Source: Branchiostoma floridae (Eukaryota > Chordata > Leptocardii > Amphioxiformes > Branchiostomatidae). From it: 64,000 bases of DNA. The DNA is taken from positions 4,632,959-4,696,958 of the forward strand of contig NC_049995.1 of NCBI RefSeq assembly GCF_000003815.2, read 5' to 3'. This document shows positions 24,701 to 33,970 of the stretch, one piece after another (the stretch's first letter is position 1; each line of letters begins with the position of its first letter). Below the pieces are notes generated by a model. That model did no database searches. It was not told the origin of the DNA and saw nothing but the letters and a program-made list of their open reading frames with translations. The position numbers and the translations under genes were made by a program.

Positions 24701-27700
24701 TTGGCGCCATATCTCCAGAGGAGGTAAATCATGGAGAGTCCGGAGAAGATCAGTCCAGCGCTCCAAACGAAGTCCTGTAGTAAAAAAAAACAACATGGTA
24801 GTGCACTTGAATTATTTTCCGTCGATCTCCAACAATTCTACGCTTCTTTAGTGGCAAATGTAGGTGAGGGCTTTTGTACACCAATCCACACATAGAATTA
24901 ACAGATTAGCCGAAGAGGCTCGTTGGGTGTCCCTAAACACCATCACGGAAATTTGTGTACAGTGAATTTCCCAAACGCACAACACCGGGGCTTGGCGAGT
25001 ATCGAACTCGGGACCTCTAGATTCTGAGCCCAACACTCTACCAGTTACGCCACACGCAAACAACTAATAAACAACTAATAAACAACTAAACAACACGCAA
25101 CAAAATCGTGTCACAAATTAAAGTATATTTTACACGGTTGAAATATGAAGTAGTAACTTTTAAAGGTAGTTGACCTGCCGTTACCACGTATTTTACAGAA
25201 TCCCTTCCAGTGAATAATGTTGATTTGAACATAAATTCTTACCTGATTAACGAGAACGTTTATGTTTACGGCGCTCGGAATCCCCAAAAGGAAAGTCAGT
25301 GTTGCGATGACCCCTACTGCAACGCCTCTTTTCACTGCAAAAATCATCAATGTAATGGTATAAGTTAGACGATATTCAATGGCGTGGGTTCAATGTATAC
25401 AAAATTAAGTTGCAATGTAAAAAAAGAACAGTGGGTACAATATAGGAAATGTACATGCAATGTAACAAAGCATTCGGTTTAAACAGTAGGCGCAATGCAA
25501 AAGAAATATAAAGTGTGACAAAACATTATGCATTTAAAAAAAAGGTGCAATGTAACAAAATGGCAGGTGCAATGCAGTGATAGCAAAAACGGTAAGTGCA
25601 ATGTAGCAAATAAATCACATATCAGCATTCAGTTAAAAGACAAAAGAACACATAATATACATTGTACTGAGAAATTACGAACCTCCCCAGTCGACCATGG
25701 CCTGTACAGAGGTATTCATGAGGGTGATGAAGTTGCCAAAGGTTGCTATGACAACAGCCAGGAAGAACAGTGACGCCATCACGCGGCCACCTGTCATGGT
25801 GGAGAATAGGATTGGCAGCCTGGGAACGAGAATAATACATTTCTCTCATTGGTTGTTTGCACTCACATGCCTATGTTGTAAACATTGTCCGCCATGTTGG
25901 ATGTTTATACCAGGAGGCCCAGGAGGCAGTTGCCAAGTAAAGTTTTATTGTGTGTGTACTTTGTAGTCACGCTATAAACATATATGCTGTACTTATAGAT
26001 TGACTCTTCCAGATTCAAATCAGACGACAGTTGAGACGTCATATGGCAACCTATAAGTGGTTGTGATAAAAATGTGTCTTAGACAAGTGCACCTTGTCAT
26101 CTTCATCTTATTGATTGTACATGTTTTTCCAATGACATATTTTAATCATACAATGGAAAAAAAGGATTGTTATAACTTTTTTCATATAATGAAAATAGTG
26201 TATAGCAAATATTAAAACAAGAAAGTTAAAGATCAAAGTTTCTTGAAAAATAAGATTATGAGAAAGAGAAGAAACTACGCACCAGATAAAGGTAAGTCCA
26301 GTATTGGCTGGTCCATTGGTCCTGAGTAGTTCGACAATATCAGCCTGCGTGCCGTCAGGGTTGACTTTTGTGAATGTTGAGAAGACTGTACAGAACACTG
26401 TGACTCCAACTGTCAGGCTAAGCATAGAAAATAATGTCAATAAACTTTTCTGAGCTCAGTGTACATTGTATATAAGGATACTGTCACATGCACAAGTCAT
26501 AAGAAGTGGTTTGTATCTCACCTAAACAAACTACGCTGAAAGTATGCATCACAAGTTATAGTGGAGGCAGTTGAGGGCAATGCTTTTATGTGCTCTGACT
26601 AACAATATAACGGGGGTCGCCCTAAGATGCCCCCTGCCATAAGATGCTCGGATTTTTTTTCTGATCTTATTATGCATAAGTACGCCGTGTTTGTTGTTGA
26701 AGGTTGAGAAGACTGTACATAACACTGTGACTCCTACTGTCAGACTAAACATAGGAAATAATGTCAATAAACTGTTGTGAGCTCTTTGTACATTGTATAT
26801 AAGAATACTTTACATTCATGTCACAAGCCACTGACAGAAAAGCCTTATGTACCCTTGAACTCCTGAGGAAAACACAAGTGGTTTGTATCTCACCTAAACA
26901 AACTACGCTGAAAGTATGCATCACAAGTTATAGTGGACATTGGAGGGCAATGCCTTTGTGTGCTCTAACAATGTATAATGCATTGAGAGACAGATAGGGG
27001 GAGAGAAGAGAGAGACAGGTAGTATTTACCATGGTTCTTACTTACAGTGTTTAAACATTACATTTACTAATTTCCATTTTCCATAGTACACAACTGATAT
27101 ATTTGCTTTTAACTGTTTGGAGAGTTTTAAAGTCGCTTTACAGAGTGAAAGGAAATCATAGAGCCCGACAACATAACGATTAGAGATACAACGTGTGAGA
27201 CCAAGTGGCATCTTACAACGTTACCAAGCAAGTACAAGCCCAGAACTTGTATTTCACTGCTTGACGGTTCCTGGCTATACCATTGAAACAAAAACAAAGC
27301 AATTGTACACAATAACAATAAACAATGATTCTCTAGAACATAGCAACACTAACCTGATAGTGCCGTTTGTGGCTGTTGTCCATATCACGTTTTTCACAGG
27401 CCCCATCTGACGGGACATACTTGTACCTAAGACGAGGAAAATGCCGAAAGCTGCGCCTGTGTCCCAAGCAACCTGCGACAAGGCTTCGATCCAGAGCTTA
27501 GGGCTCCCTAACAATCCTGCAGAAGGAAGGATATGATACTTGATGATTAGATAAAATGTGATTGTGTGGAAGCTTGTCCACTTGTCATCAATTTTGACCC
27601 TTATTCATCTCAAATCATTCTGGTGTAAGGAGACTTAGCTCTTTAATTGATGATTTTTATTTGCTTGTTCCTGTGGGCTAAATACAACAAATCCCATGAT

Positions 27701-30700
27701 GGGATACTAAAGACTAAACACTATTACATGTAGTATATATTTAATATAGGTTTGACCTGACATGCTTTTCACTCTCTGGGTGGCCCCAAGAAAGGCTGCG
27801 AAAGAGACTAGGCTCTATGGGGCGTTGGACAGTAACACTCAATGGTCTACAATGGGATAACATCGGGTGGGCAGACTACTCTCTCTTCGCAGCCAGGGGC
27901 TGAATTGTGAGGAGCTTACAATAGGCGGGGCTAAATCGCAAGGGTCTGGAGCAAGCTGCCATTCGCGCCACTCAGGTGACCTCGAGCTCAATACGACTGT
28001 CGCAAGAGTCTGGAGCGAGCTGCCATTCAACGCTAACTCAAGTGCCCTCAATAGGTCGATTCGCGATTTTTAACCGGGAATATGCCGGGAAAGGAAATAT
28101 GAAAGGAATATACTGTCATGGTGGAGAATAGGATGGGCAGCCTGGGAACGAGAATAATACATTTCTCTCATTGGTTGTTTGCACTCACATGCCTATGTTG
28201 TAAACATTGTCCGCCATAAGAAACCACCCCATATGTCTCAAATCACGAACCTACACTACAACTTCTGTACGCCAGACTGGGGTCGAGTGTAGCCTCCTTC
28301 ACCGGCCTCTCTGGGAAGTATTGCAATTTTTTCCTTACAAACTTATTTTTTTGGGGGGGGGGGGGGGGTGGCGGTAGGTCGATTCGCGATTTTTAACCGG
28401 GAATATGCCGGGAAAGGAAATATGCCGGGAAAGGAATATACACCGGAAAGCTTGTACGGGCTAGGCGAAATCGGCTTCCCAGAGAGGCCGGTGAAGGAGG
28501 CTACACTCGACCCCAGTCTGGCGTACAGAAGTTGTAGTGCAGGTTCGTGATTTGAGACATATGGGGTGGTTTCTTATGTCGCGAAGGGTCTGTCTACGCT
28601 CGTGAAAGACTGCGAAAGAAGCTAGGCTCTATAAAGCATTGGGCAGTAACACGTTGTGGTCTACAGACTAAGCACTAGGTTACCCCAGTCTGGCGTACAG
28701 AAGAAGCCCAAACAAAGTGACAAAGTGTCAAAAATCCCTCAACTCTTATCTGTATTTCTGTACTTCGAAAACCGTCTCCGGGTTTTGAAATAAACGGCCA
28801 GACACTTTAAAGACAGCTCTATAGAGCGCTGGACAGTAACACTTTTTGGTCTACATTAGCGTACAGAAGAGGTGGCGCAGATTGGTCATTTTCAACATAT
28901 GGGACAGTTTCTTATGTCGCGAAGGTCGTGGAAGGCCGCGAAAGAGGCTAATAGGCTTTATATACCGCTAGACAGTAACACTTACCCCAGTCAGGCGTAC
29001 AGAAGAAGCCCAGCCCGACCCCGGCGTTGTTGAGAGTCAGAGCCCAGATGAGAGCGGTCAGCAGTAGGACGAGCAGCAGGGGTGTCATGGCGGTCATGGC
29101 CAGCTCAATACTCCCCACCCCCCGCCAGTTAGCTGCAGCACAGGCCGCGGTGATGACGAAGTGGAGGAGAACAGGCCAGTGACTCTCCTATTGTACGGGC
29201 GGTAAAGAAGGAATCGCAATACTTACTAGAATAGATAGAAGGTTACTTTGATAGTCCTTGCGAAGCACCATTTGGATATGTAAGTCATATTTATATTACC
29301 AAGAATATAGTTTTTAACACATCCGCATACACTGACACACACACAAACACACGCAATCTCACATACAGATACACACATACACAAACATACAGACACACAC
29401 ACGCACGCTCACATACAGACACACACGGCATACACGCACGCTCGCTCACATACAGATACACACACACACACACATATACACATACGCACACACACGCACA
29501 CACACATGAACACACATACAACCTGGCATACACAGACACACACACAGCTTTTCGTAATGCGTAACACTAAGAAACATTTGCACTTACCTCTTCGAACTGT
29601 TGCCACGCCATGATACTCTTATCGTAACTTGTCGGAAGCGGATAAAAGACGCACACAATGGTGTAGAACACCGACCATCCGACAATCACTCCGAAGTAAC
29701 AGCTAGAAAAATAAGGAATAATTCAGACAAAACGGCCACTAGTAGATTCTCAATTGCTACTAATATTAACATTGTTAACAATGTTCATGTTCTACAGGTA
29801 GAAAAAACATGGTTGGAGAGGGGAGATACTGTAAATACAGAAGTTTTTGCGGTGGTTTTATGTTCGTGGTTTTCGCACCGCGAACTTAAAACCACCGCGA
29901 ACATTTTTCCATGGCGGTAAGAGACTACATGGTGCCACCGCGAACTTAAAACCACCGCGAGCAGTCCTTTTTTCCGCTACCACGAAATTAAATTCCCGCG
30001 AACTTAAATGCATTTACAGAGTACATCGATGAAGGTTAGACATTTAAATAATAACATACGGCAAAAAACAGTTACTACTTAAGCAACTGGGTATTGTTTT
30101 GAGGGGCAAGATATTACGCCTGTCAAAGTGAAAGCACACTCACGTAATGAGAAAGTTAAGACCAGCCATCCACCCCCCGAGCCATGTAGACTTCACCCCC
30201 AGAAGATCGTGGAACGCCATTGGTGGAGCTCTCCTGGTGAACCGACCAATGGAGACCTCTATGATAATGAGTGGGATAGACCACAGGAACAGGAACACCA
30301 ACCACACCAGTAGAAACTGCAGACATCCTGGAAAAAGGCAATGATTACTTATCGAAAAACATGGTTAAATCTAAAGAAACAGACGGTATGTCTGCGATGG
30401 TGAGTTAAGTTTCTGTATATGCACAAGAACATAGGGTGGGAAGAGCTTGTGTATTTGTAATTGTCGGAGATGTACATGTAGCTATGAAGTTGTATATGCA
30501 AGTGTCACAATTATAACGTGTGTAATTATTGTTATTTTTCAATAAAGATTTTTAAACAAAAACCACAAGCCGTTGGGTGCAATCAGTCGATTGGGTAGGG
30601 TGTTCGCCTTGCATTCGCTAGGTCGTGAGTTCGATCCCCGCCGAGTCATACCATGCTTAGCACTCAGCATTCGGGAAAGAGTATGGAAGTTAACACACCA

Positions 30701-32884
30701 CTACCAGTGGCCTAGCCCCTTGCTGTAGTAACTGAACAAAGTTGTGTGGCCCAGGGCTACTTAAACGGAGATGGGCGCCGCCTTATGCGCCATCAGGCGC
30801 GGTAAGGGCTGTGACTTGGACTTTTGACTGGTTCCTAAGTGTTACATTAGATATCCCACCAATGTCCATAGAAAGTTTTGGAAGAGGAGGTTGGCTTAAG
30901 GACTACAACTAGCTAGCCGCCATGCTAGACAGAGACGTATGGTTGGACATCGTTAATGGCACCTCATATGAGGATGAACTGAACTGAACTGAACTGAACT
31001 GTCAGTACACACGCGCTGAACGAAGTCCCAAGGGACGCGGCACGCAAAGAAAGGGGAGATGTAGAGGCTTATACTAGTATACTAAGGAGGTTAAAACTCC
31101 TTTATACTGAATACTTATGCCATTCTGTGTACGTGTATGTCCGTGAGTTCATTTCCCTGAGTAAAGCGGGACATCATCATCATGATCATCATCATCGTTC
31201 GGCTGCAGCGCAGGCGACTGCAAGCCTTCTCCAGTTCCGCCTATCAGCAGCGAGCTGACACAGAACAGTAAACACTACGTTACCTTGCTCGCCGCAGTTG
31301 TTGGCCAGTATGCGGGGGAACCTCCACAGACTCCCGCCGCCCACCGCGCTGATGAACGTTAGAAGCAGCCCGGCCTTGGATGAGAACATGGCGGCACCTC
31401 CTGATGTCTGCTGGGGGGACGTTTCACTGTCAGTATCTGATCCTGACCCGTCAGCGTCCTGGAGTGGAATGATTAGTAATCAGTGAACAAGTATATACAT
31501 AACATCGACTATCATAATTCCACCAGGTGGCATAATACCGCCACCTCAAAAAATCTGGTATAGAGGTTTTGTCAAGATTGTCTTGAACACCGACTGTTAA
31601 ATGTCTTAAATGTAATATATTTCAGATATGTACGTGTTAAAGACAATCTTGAGAAGGCCTCTATAACAACGTTTTTTGAGGTGGCGGTATAATGACAACT
31701 GGTGGAATTATGCGAATGTATGTCATATGTGCTCAGTATATGTGACACTACAAAAATATTATTCTGTTTAAGACAATTTTGATTTGAGTATACGGGTGAC
31801 ATCCTCTGAGAACACCTATGAAATCTATTAGTAAGTAGTCAGGAAGATTGAACAATGACTGAACACATATGAGTATGGAATACGAGTATGGAATACATAA
31901 CAATAGACTGTCCAATTTTATCATTTCACCTTTTCTTCTTTGACCTTGGAATTTGCTTTGGGACTCTATGCTTTTGTGACATAATATCCGTTTTGCGACA
32001 TTTTTAGTCAAATTGTAAGGCATTTATGTGCTCACTTTTACAACGGTTTTGTACGATTTAGAGCGTGGTCGAAAAGTTTTTTATTTTTTTATACGCCAAA
32101 CGGATGAAAACTTATGCGCTTGCATATGTTATAATCATCTGAAACTAAAGTACCATTGCTAGTTTACGATACGAGCCGAAAAGATAGTTACATAATTATT
32201 ATATCATAATCATGATACACAGTGACCTTTTGTCGCCGTGGACAGAAGGGCAGAAACTGGTGAAGCCGGTTCGGGGCACGGTCCTTAACAGCCTTTTAAT
32301 TAAGGGTGCAGCCAAATTACATCGGTTAAGTAAATGACATCATAGTTTTTGTGTCGTGAAATCGAACCTAATTTCGTTGATCAAATCTAAAAAAAGCTAA
32401 AGCAGTTGCAAATTGTTACAAAAATAAAAGATTTTAAACGCTATATCTCCATCGTCTTGTTGTAATTGTTAAAGATTCGAAAACGTATTAGAGTTTATAT
32501 TCTTGTGACGTTAAGAATTAAAGCAAATTAGATCTTACGTTAAGTTACTTTCTTAGGATTTTCTCCAAAGAATTTGCCAATAAGGAGAACTAAGTTTTGT
32601 TCCATACACGAAATGCTGTCATATTATAAGAACGCTCTCAACCATGGCTTGCCTTAGGCTTTTCGTACGAGGAATGTGACTGGGATCTGAGATGTCAATC
32701 GTATGTCACTGAGACAACGCTAGCTCACAAGTGCTCTAAATTTTGTTTAGAATCCAAATACATTCGCCACTATTTGTACATACTTGATACATGTAGTCAA
32801 ATTTAAGCTGTCCCAAACTTATTTCACCAAAATACGTACATTTTCGACCAGCTGCGCTGCCTCGGATTCTCTGTCGTCCGCCAT
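17817..32884 (-). CDS. SLC6-like transporter D (complete, 584 aa, Na+ sites altered)
   Basis: Thirteen exons, 5' to 3': 32840-32884, 31284-31458, 30144-30327, 29588-29702, 28986-29187, 27354-27516, 26283-26417, 25683-25819, 25243-25334, 24673-24774, 18946-18998, 18536-18656, 17817-18047. They join in frame to 584 aa with the same phases as B and C; exon 2 is three codons shorter and the tail longer. Start MADDRESEAAQLVEN. Family marks include LWRFPRILANN, GCLQFLLVW, TPDW, ALSQVAWDTGAAFG and MTGGRVMASLFF. Two differences matter: TM1 reads GGSLWRFP (Ser58 where B has Asn61), and TM8 reads ATFGN (Gly368-Asn369 where B has Ser-Ser). In LeuT these positions bind Na1 and Na2. It may be a Na+-independent or non-transporting paralogue. 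Intron 10 carries retrotransposon RT-I. Confidence 0.88.
18105..18204. repeat. (TG)n microsatellite
   Basis: About 100 bp of nearly pure TG with TGTGCG interruptions, preceded by CTCTCTCT, in intron 12 of gene D. Val-Cys or His-Thr open frames across it are artefacts. Confidence 0.95.
18703..18786. repeat. (TG)n microsatellite
   Basis: TG repeat with TTTG and TATG interruptions just upstream of exon 12 of gene D, in intron 11. Confidence 0.95.
19414..20869 (+). pseudogene. RT-I ORF1 protein (coiled coil, RRM-like), split by MITE
   Basis: Starts ATG GGC CTG (MGLTVKEKEE) and runs to 19475, is interrupted by the TTAA-flanked insert 19476-20183, then continues 20188-20869 to a TAA. Removal of the insert and one TTAA gives a continuous frame of 247 codons. 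The body has a heptad-rich coiled coil (LKKLQDQLVQQERKCTSLQ), then NCIVISGIPE, IDRSHRLGKP and VKFVSYRQK, the arrangement of L1-type ORF1 RNA-binding chaperones that some CR1/L2 elements also encode. It would coat element RNA in the cytoplasm. It is broken here by the MITE. Confidence 0.75.
19476..20183. mobile_element. 708-bp TTAA-flanked MITE inside RT-I ORF1
   Basis: Ends are the perfect inverted repeat AGGTCTACTACGTA / TACGTAGTAGACCT, flanked by TTAA at 19472-19475 and 20184-20187. The interior has no transposase. A TTAA target suggests mobilisation by a piggyBac- or Kolobok-type transposase; unlike the MITE at 10520 its ends do not begin CCC. Confidence 0.82.
21084..24378 (+). pseudogene. 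RT-I ORF2: AP-endonuclease / reverse transcriptase, frameshifted
   Basis: The first frame has a hydrophobic N-terminus, then DVHPNPGP (near 21225-21248), then the APE endonuclease (MHLNVNSL, VSETWLG, GGGVLIYIS, TGDFNAKH, LIDLLF). The frame shifts near 21920, in two nearly compensating places around 22460-22570, and near 22845. The RT follows: NYRPVSLLPCLSKIL, YLDFSRAFDKVWH, AGVPQGSVLGPLLF, the catalytic FADD (near 23270), then a thumb and a C-terminal Cys/His knuckle (CSCG...AHYLLYCPNY). It would nick target DNA and reverse-transcribe element RNA in the nucleus; the frameshifts make it inactive in this copy. Confidence 0.85.
21222..21248 (+). other. 2A-like motif GDVHPNPGP in RT-I ORF2
   Basis: The nine codons read Gly-Asp-Val-His-Pro-Asn-Pro-Gly-Pro, matching the core D-V-x-x-N-P-G-P of ribosome-skipping 2A-like peptides. 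A strongly hydrophobic segment precedes it, as in 2A-like signal sequences reported for CR1/L2-type elements of invertebrates. The middle residues (His-Pro instead of Glu-x) depart from the strongest consensus, so skipping activity is uncertain. Confidence 0.55.
24860..25058 (-). mobile_element. tRNA-derived SINE (minus strand)
   Basis: On the minus strand from 25058: GTGGCGTAACTGGTAGAGTG resembles a pol III A box and GTCCCGAGTTCGATACTC a B box about 40 bases later; the tRNA-like head ends near 24985 and a non-tRNA body follows. It lies in intron 9 of gene D. The extended body and lack of a clean acceptor stem argue against a working tRNA. Confidence 0.65.
26700..26968 (-). repeat. Partial duplicate of gene D exon 7 and its flank
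   Basis: The first bases of exon 7 (encoding SLTVGVTVLCTVFSTF) recur at 26700-26755, followed by the same intron sequence found after 26417, including ACCTAAACAAACTACGCTGA in both copies (26521 and 26892). The duplicated exon lacks its 3' half and donor, so it is a decoy acceptor at most. Confidence 0.75.
28112..28216 (-). repeat. Transposed fragment of gene D exon 8 and intron 7
   Basis: Nearly identical to 25793-25896: the first bases of exon 8 with its acceptor and about 80 bp of upstream intron, displaced into intron 5 of the same gene. Confidence 0.75.
28215..28578. repeat. 104-bp inverted repeat in D intron 5
   Basis: Arms 28215-28318 and 28475-28578 are near-perfect reverse complements around a 156-bp spacer holding a poly-G run. 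The arms contain CCCCAGTCTGGCGTACAGAAG, a near copy of the 3' end of exon 5 (28983 onward); a third copy of that end is at 28681-28712. The phrase GGTCGATTCGCGATTTTTAA also occurs twice (28053 and 28376). Confidence 0.75.
29330..29560. repeat. (CA)n-rich microsatellite
   Basis: Imperfect CA repeat with ACACGCACGCTC and CATACAGA variants, in intron 4 of gene D. Open frames of Cys-Val repeats on either strand are artefacts. Confidence 0.95.
29827..30023. mobile_element. Hairpin MITE family H, copy 2
   Basis: TACTGTAAATACAG at the left and CATTTACAGAGTA at the right, with repeated ACCGCGAACTTAAAACCACC inside. Intron 3 of gene D. Confidence 0.75.
30568..31001 (+). mobile_element. tRNA-derived SINE with (GAACT)n tail
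   Basis: Head GTTGGGTGCAATCAGTCGAT ... GGTCGTGAGTTCGATCCCC has A- and B-box-like elements, followed by a body of about 350 bp and the tail GATGAACTGAACTGAACTG. The short-unit tail suggests a 3' end borrowed from a CR1/L2-type LINE. Lies in intron 2 of gene D. Confidence 0.7.
31513..31712. mobile_element. 200-bp hairpin MITE
   Basis: Ends CATAATTCCACC and GGTGGAATTATG; imperfect inverted arms of about 40 bp include ATACCGCCACCTCAAAAAA and its complement. Inserted in intron 1 of gene D, just upstream of exon 2. Confidence 0.75.
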
Positions 32885-32978
32885 CTTAGCAAAATTACCT
32901 CATTAAAATGTGGTTGTTCAACTTTCAGGGGATTCTGGATACTCAAAGTGGGTCGTGTTTAAAGCATATCCAAAGCAC

Positions 32979-33190
32979 TACTGTAAATGCAGAAATGTTC
33001 GCGGCGGATTAATGTTCGTGGTTTTCGCGGTGACCACTTCACCGCGAACTTAAAACCACCGCGAACATTTTTCTATTATGATATTAGACTGAAGTCTATG
33101 GTGTTACCGCGAACTTAAATCCACCACTAAAAGTCCTTTTTCCCGCTACTGCGAAATTAAATCCCCGCGAACTTAAATGCATTTACAGTA
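32979..33190. mobile_element. Hairpin MITE family H, copy 3
   Basis: Left TACTGTAAATGCAGAA and right TGCATTTACAGTA, with CGCGGTTTTCGTGG-type and CCGCGAACTTAAA blocks inside; the best preserved of the three copies. It lies about 95 bp upstream of the D start codon, so it could affect the D promoter. Confidence 0.8.
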
Positions 33191-33256
33191 TATTAGAACC
33201 GGAAAACTCCACTTTAGCAATATTTAGTACAGCTAGCCCATTATCAAACTTTAGTT

Positions 33257-33392
33257 TCGCCGACACACACACACACACATACACATACAATGTACACACA
33301 AACACACACTGGTACATACACACATGCACTGACACACATACTGACTGCGACACACACTGGCACACTTTAATGTGACACACACACACACAGAA
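33257..33392. repeat. (CA)n microsatellite
   Basis: Interrupted CA tract upstream of gene D. Confidence 0.9.
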
Positions 33393-33539
33393 AGAGAAAG
33401 ATAGACAGACGAAGCCTAAAACATAACCCTATTTGTTTCTTTTAAGCAATCAGTATTACATTGTAACCTATTCTTATTTGTGATAAAAGTATACCTTGAG
33501 TGTGACCACAACATTTTTCATGAAGTTTTAACAAACTCA

Positions 33540-33960
33540 GTACTTATTGTAAAATCAAAAAAGAATTCTGTTTCGAAAAATATCTTTCACCTGTTCAAAA
33601 CAAATTGTTTAGAAATAACCTAACGAGACTAAGGATTAGTGCACACACCTTACAAATTGAAAAGGGCCGACACTACAACATACCAGCCAATGAGAGACTT
33701 TGTCCCACATGCCATAATGACATAGAAAATGAATTTCATTTTGTAATGGATTGTCCGACTTATGAAGAAGACCGTCAAAAGTTATTTCAAAATATTGTAT
33801 GTAACGTTAAGTCCGAAATTGTACTACCACATGCTAGGTCAGAGGTATTCCATTTGATATTATCATGTCCTGTTCATATATCTGCCTACGTAGGCCAATT
33901 TATTTACAACTCATTACAAAAACGAGACAATGCTTTATGATACTCACTAGATTGTTTATA
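33540..33960 (+). mobile_element. Non-LTR retrotransposon relic, ORF2 C-terminus
   Basis: A frame ending at 33940 encodes FRNNLTRLRISAHTLQIEKG, then ANERLCPTCHNDIENEFHF and DCPTYEEDRQKLF. The C-x2-C...E-x-H-F...C-P-x-Y pattern is the terminal zinc-knuckle region of CR1/L2/Rex-type ORF2 proteins. RT and endonuclease are missing, so it is a 5'-truncated copy. Confidence 0.75.
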
Positions 33961-33970
33961 CTGTTATTAT

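Noticed and set aside
30568-30660. Functional tRNA genes at the three A/B-box sites (24985-25058, 30568, 48159)
   Set aside because: Long non-tRNA bodies and LINE-like tails, and no clean acceptor stem, point to SINEs.
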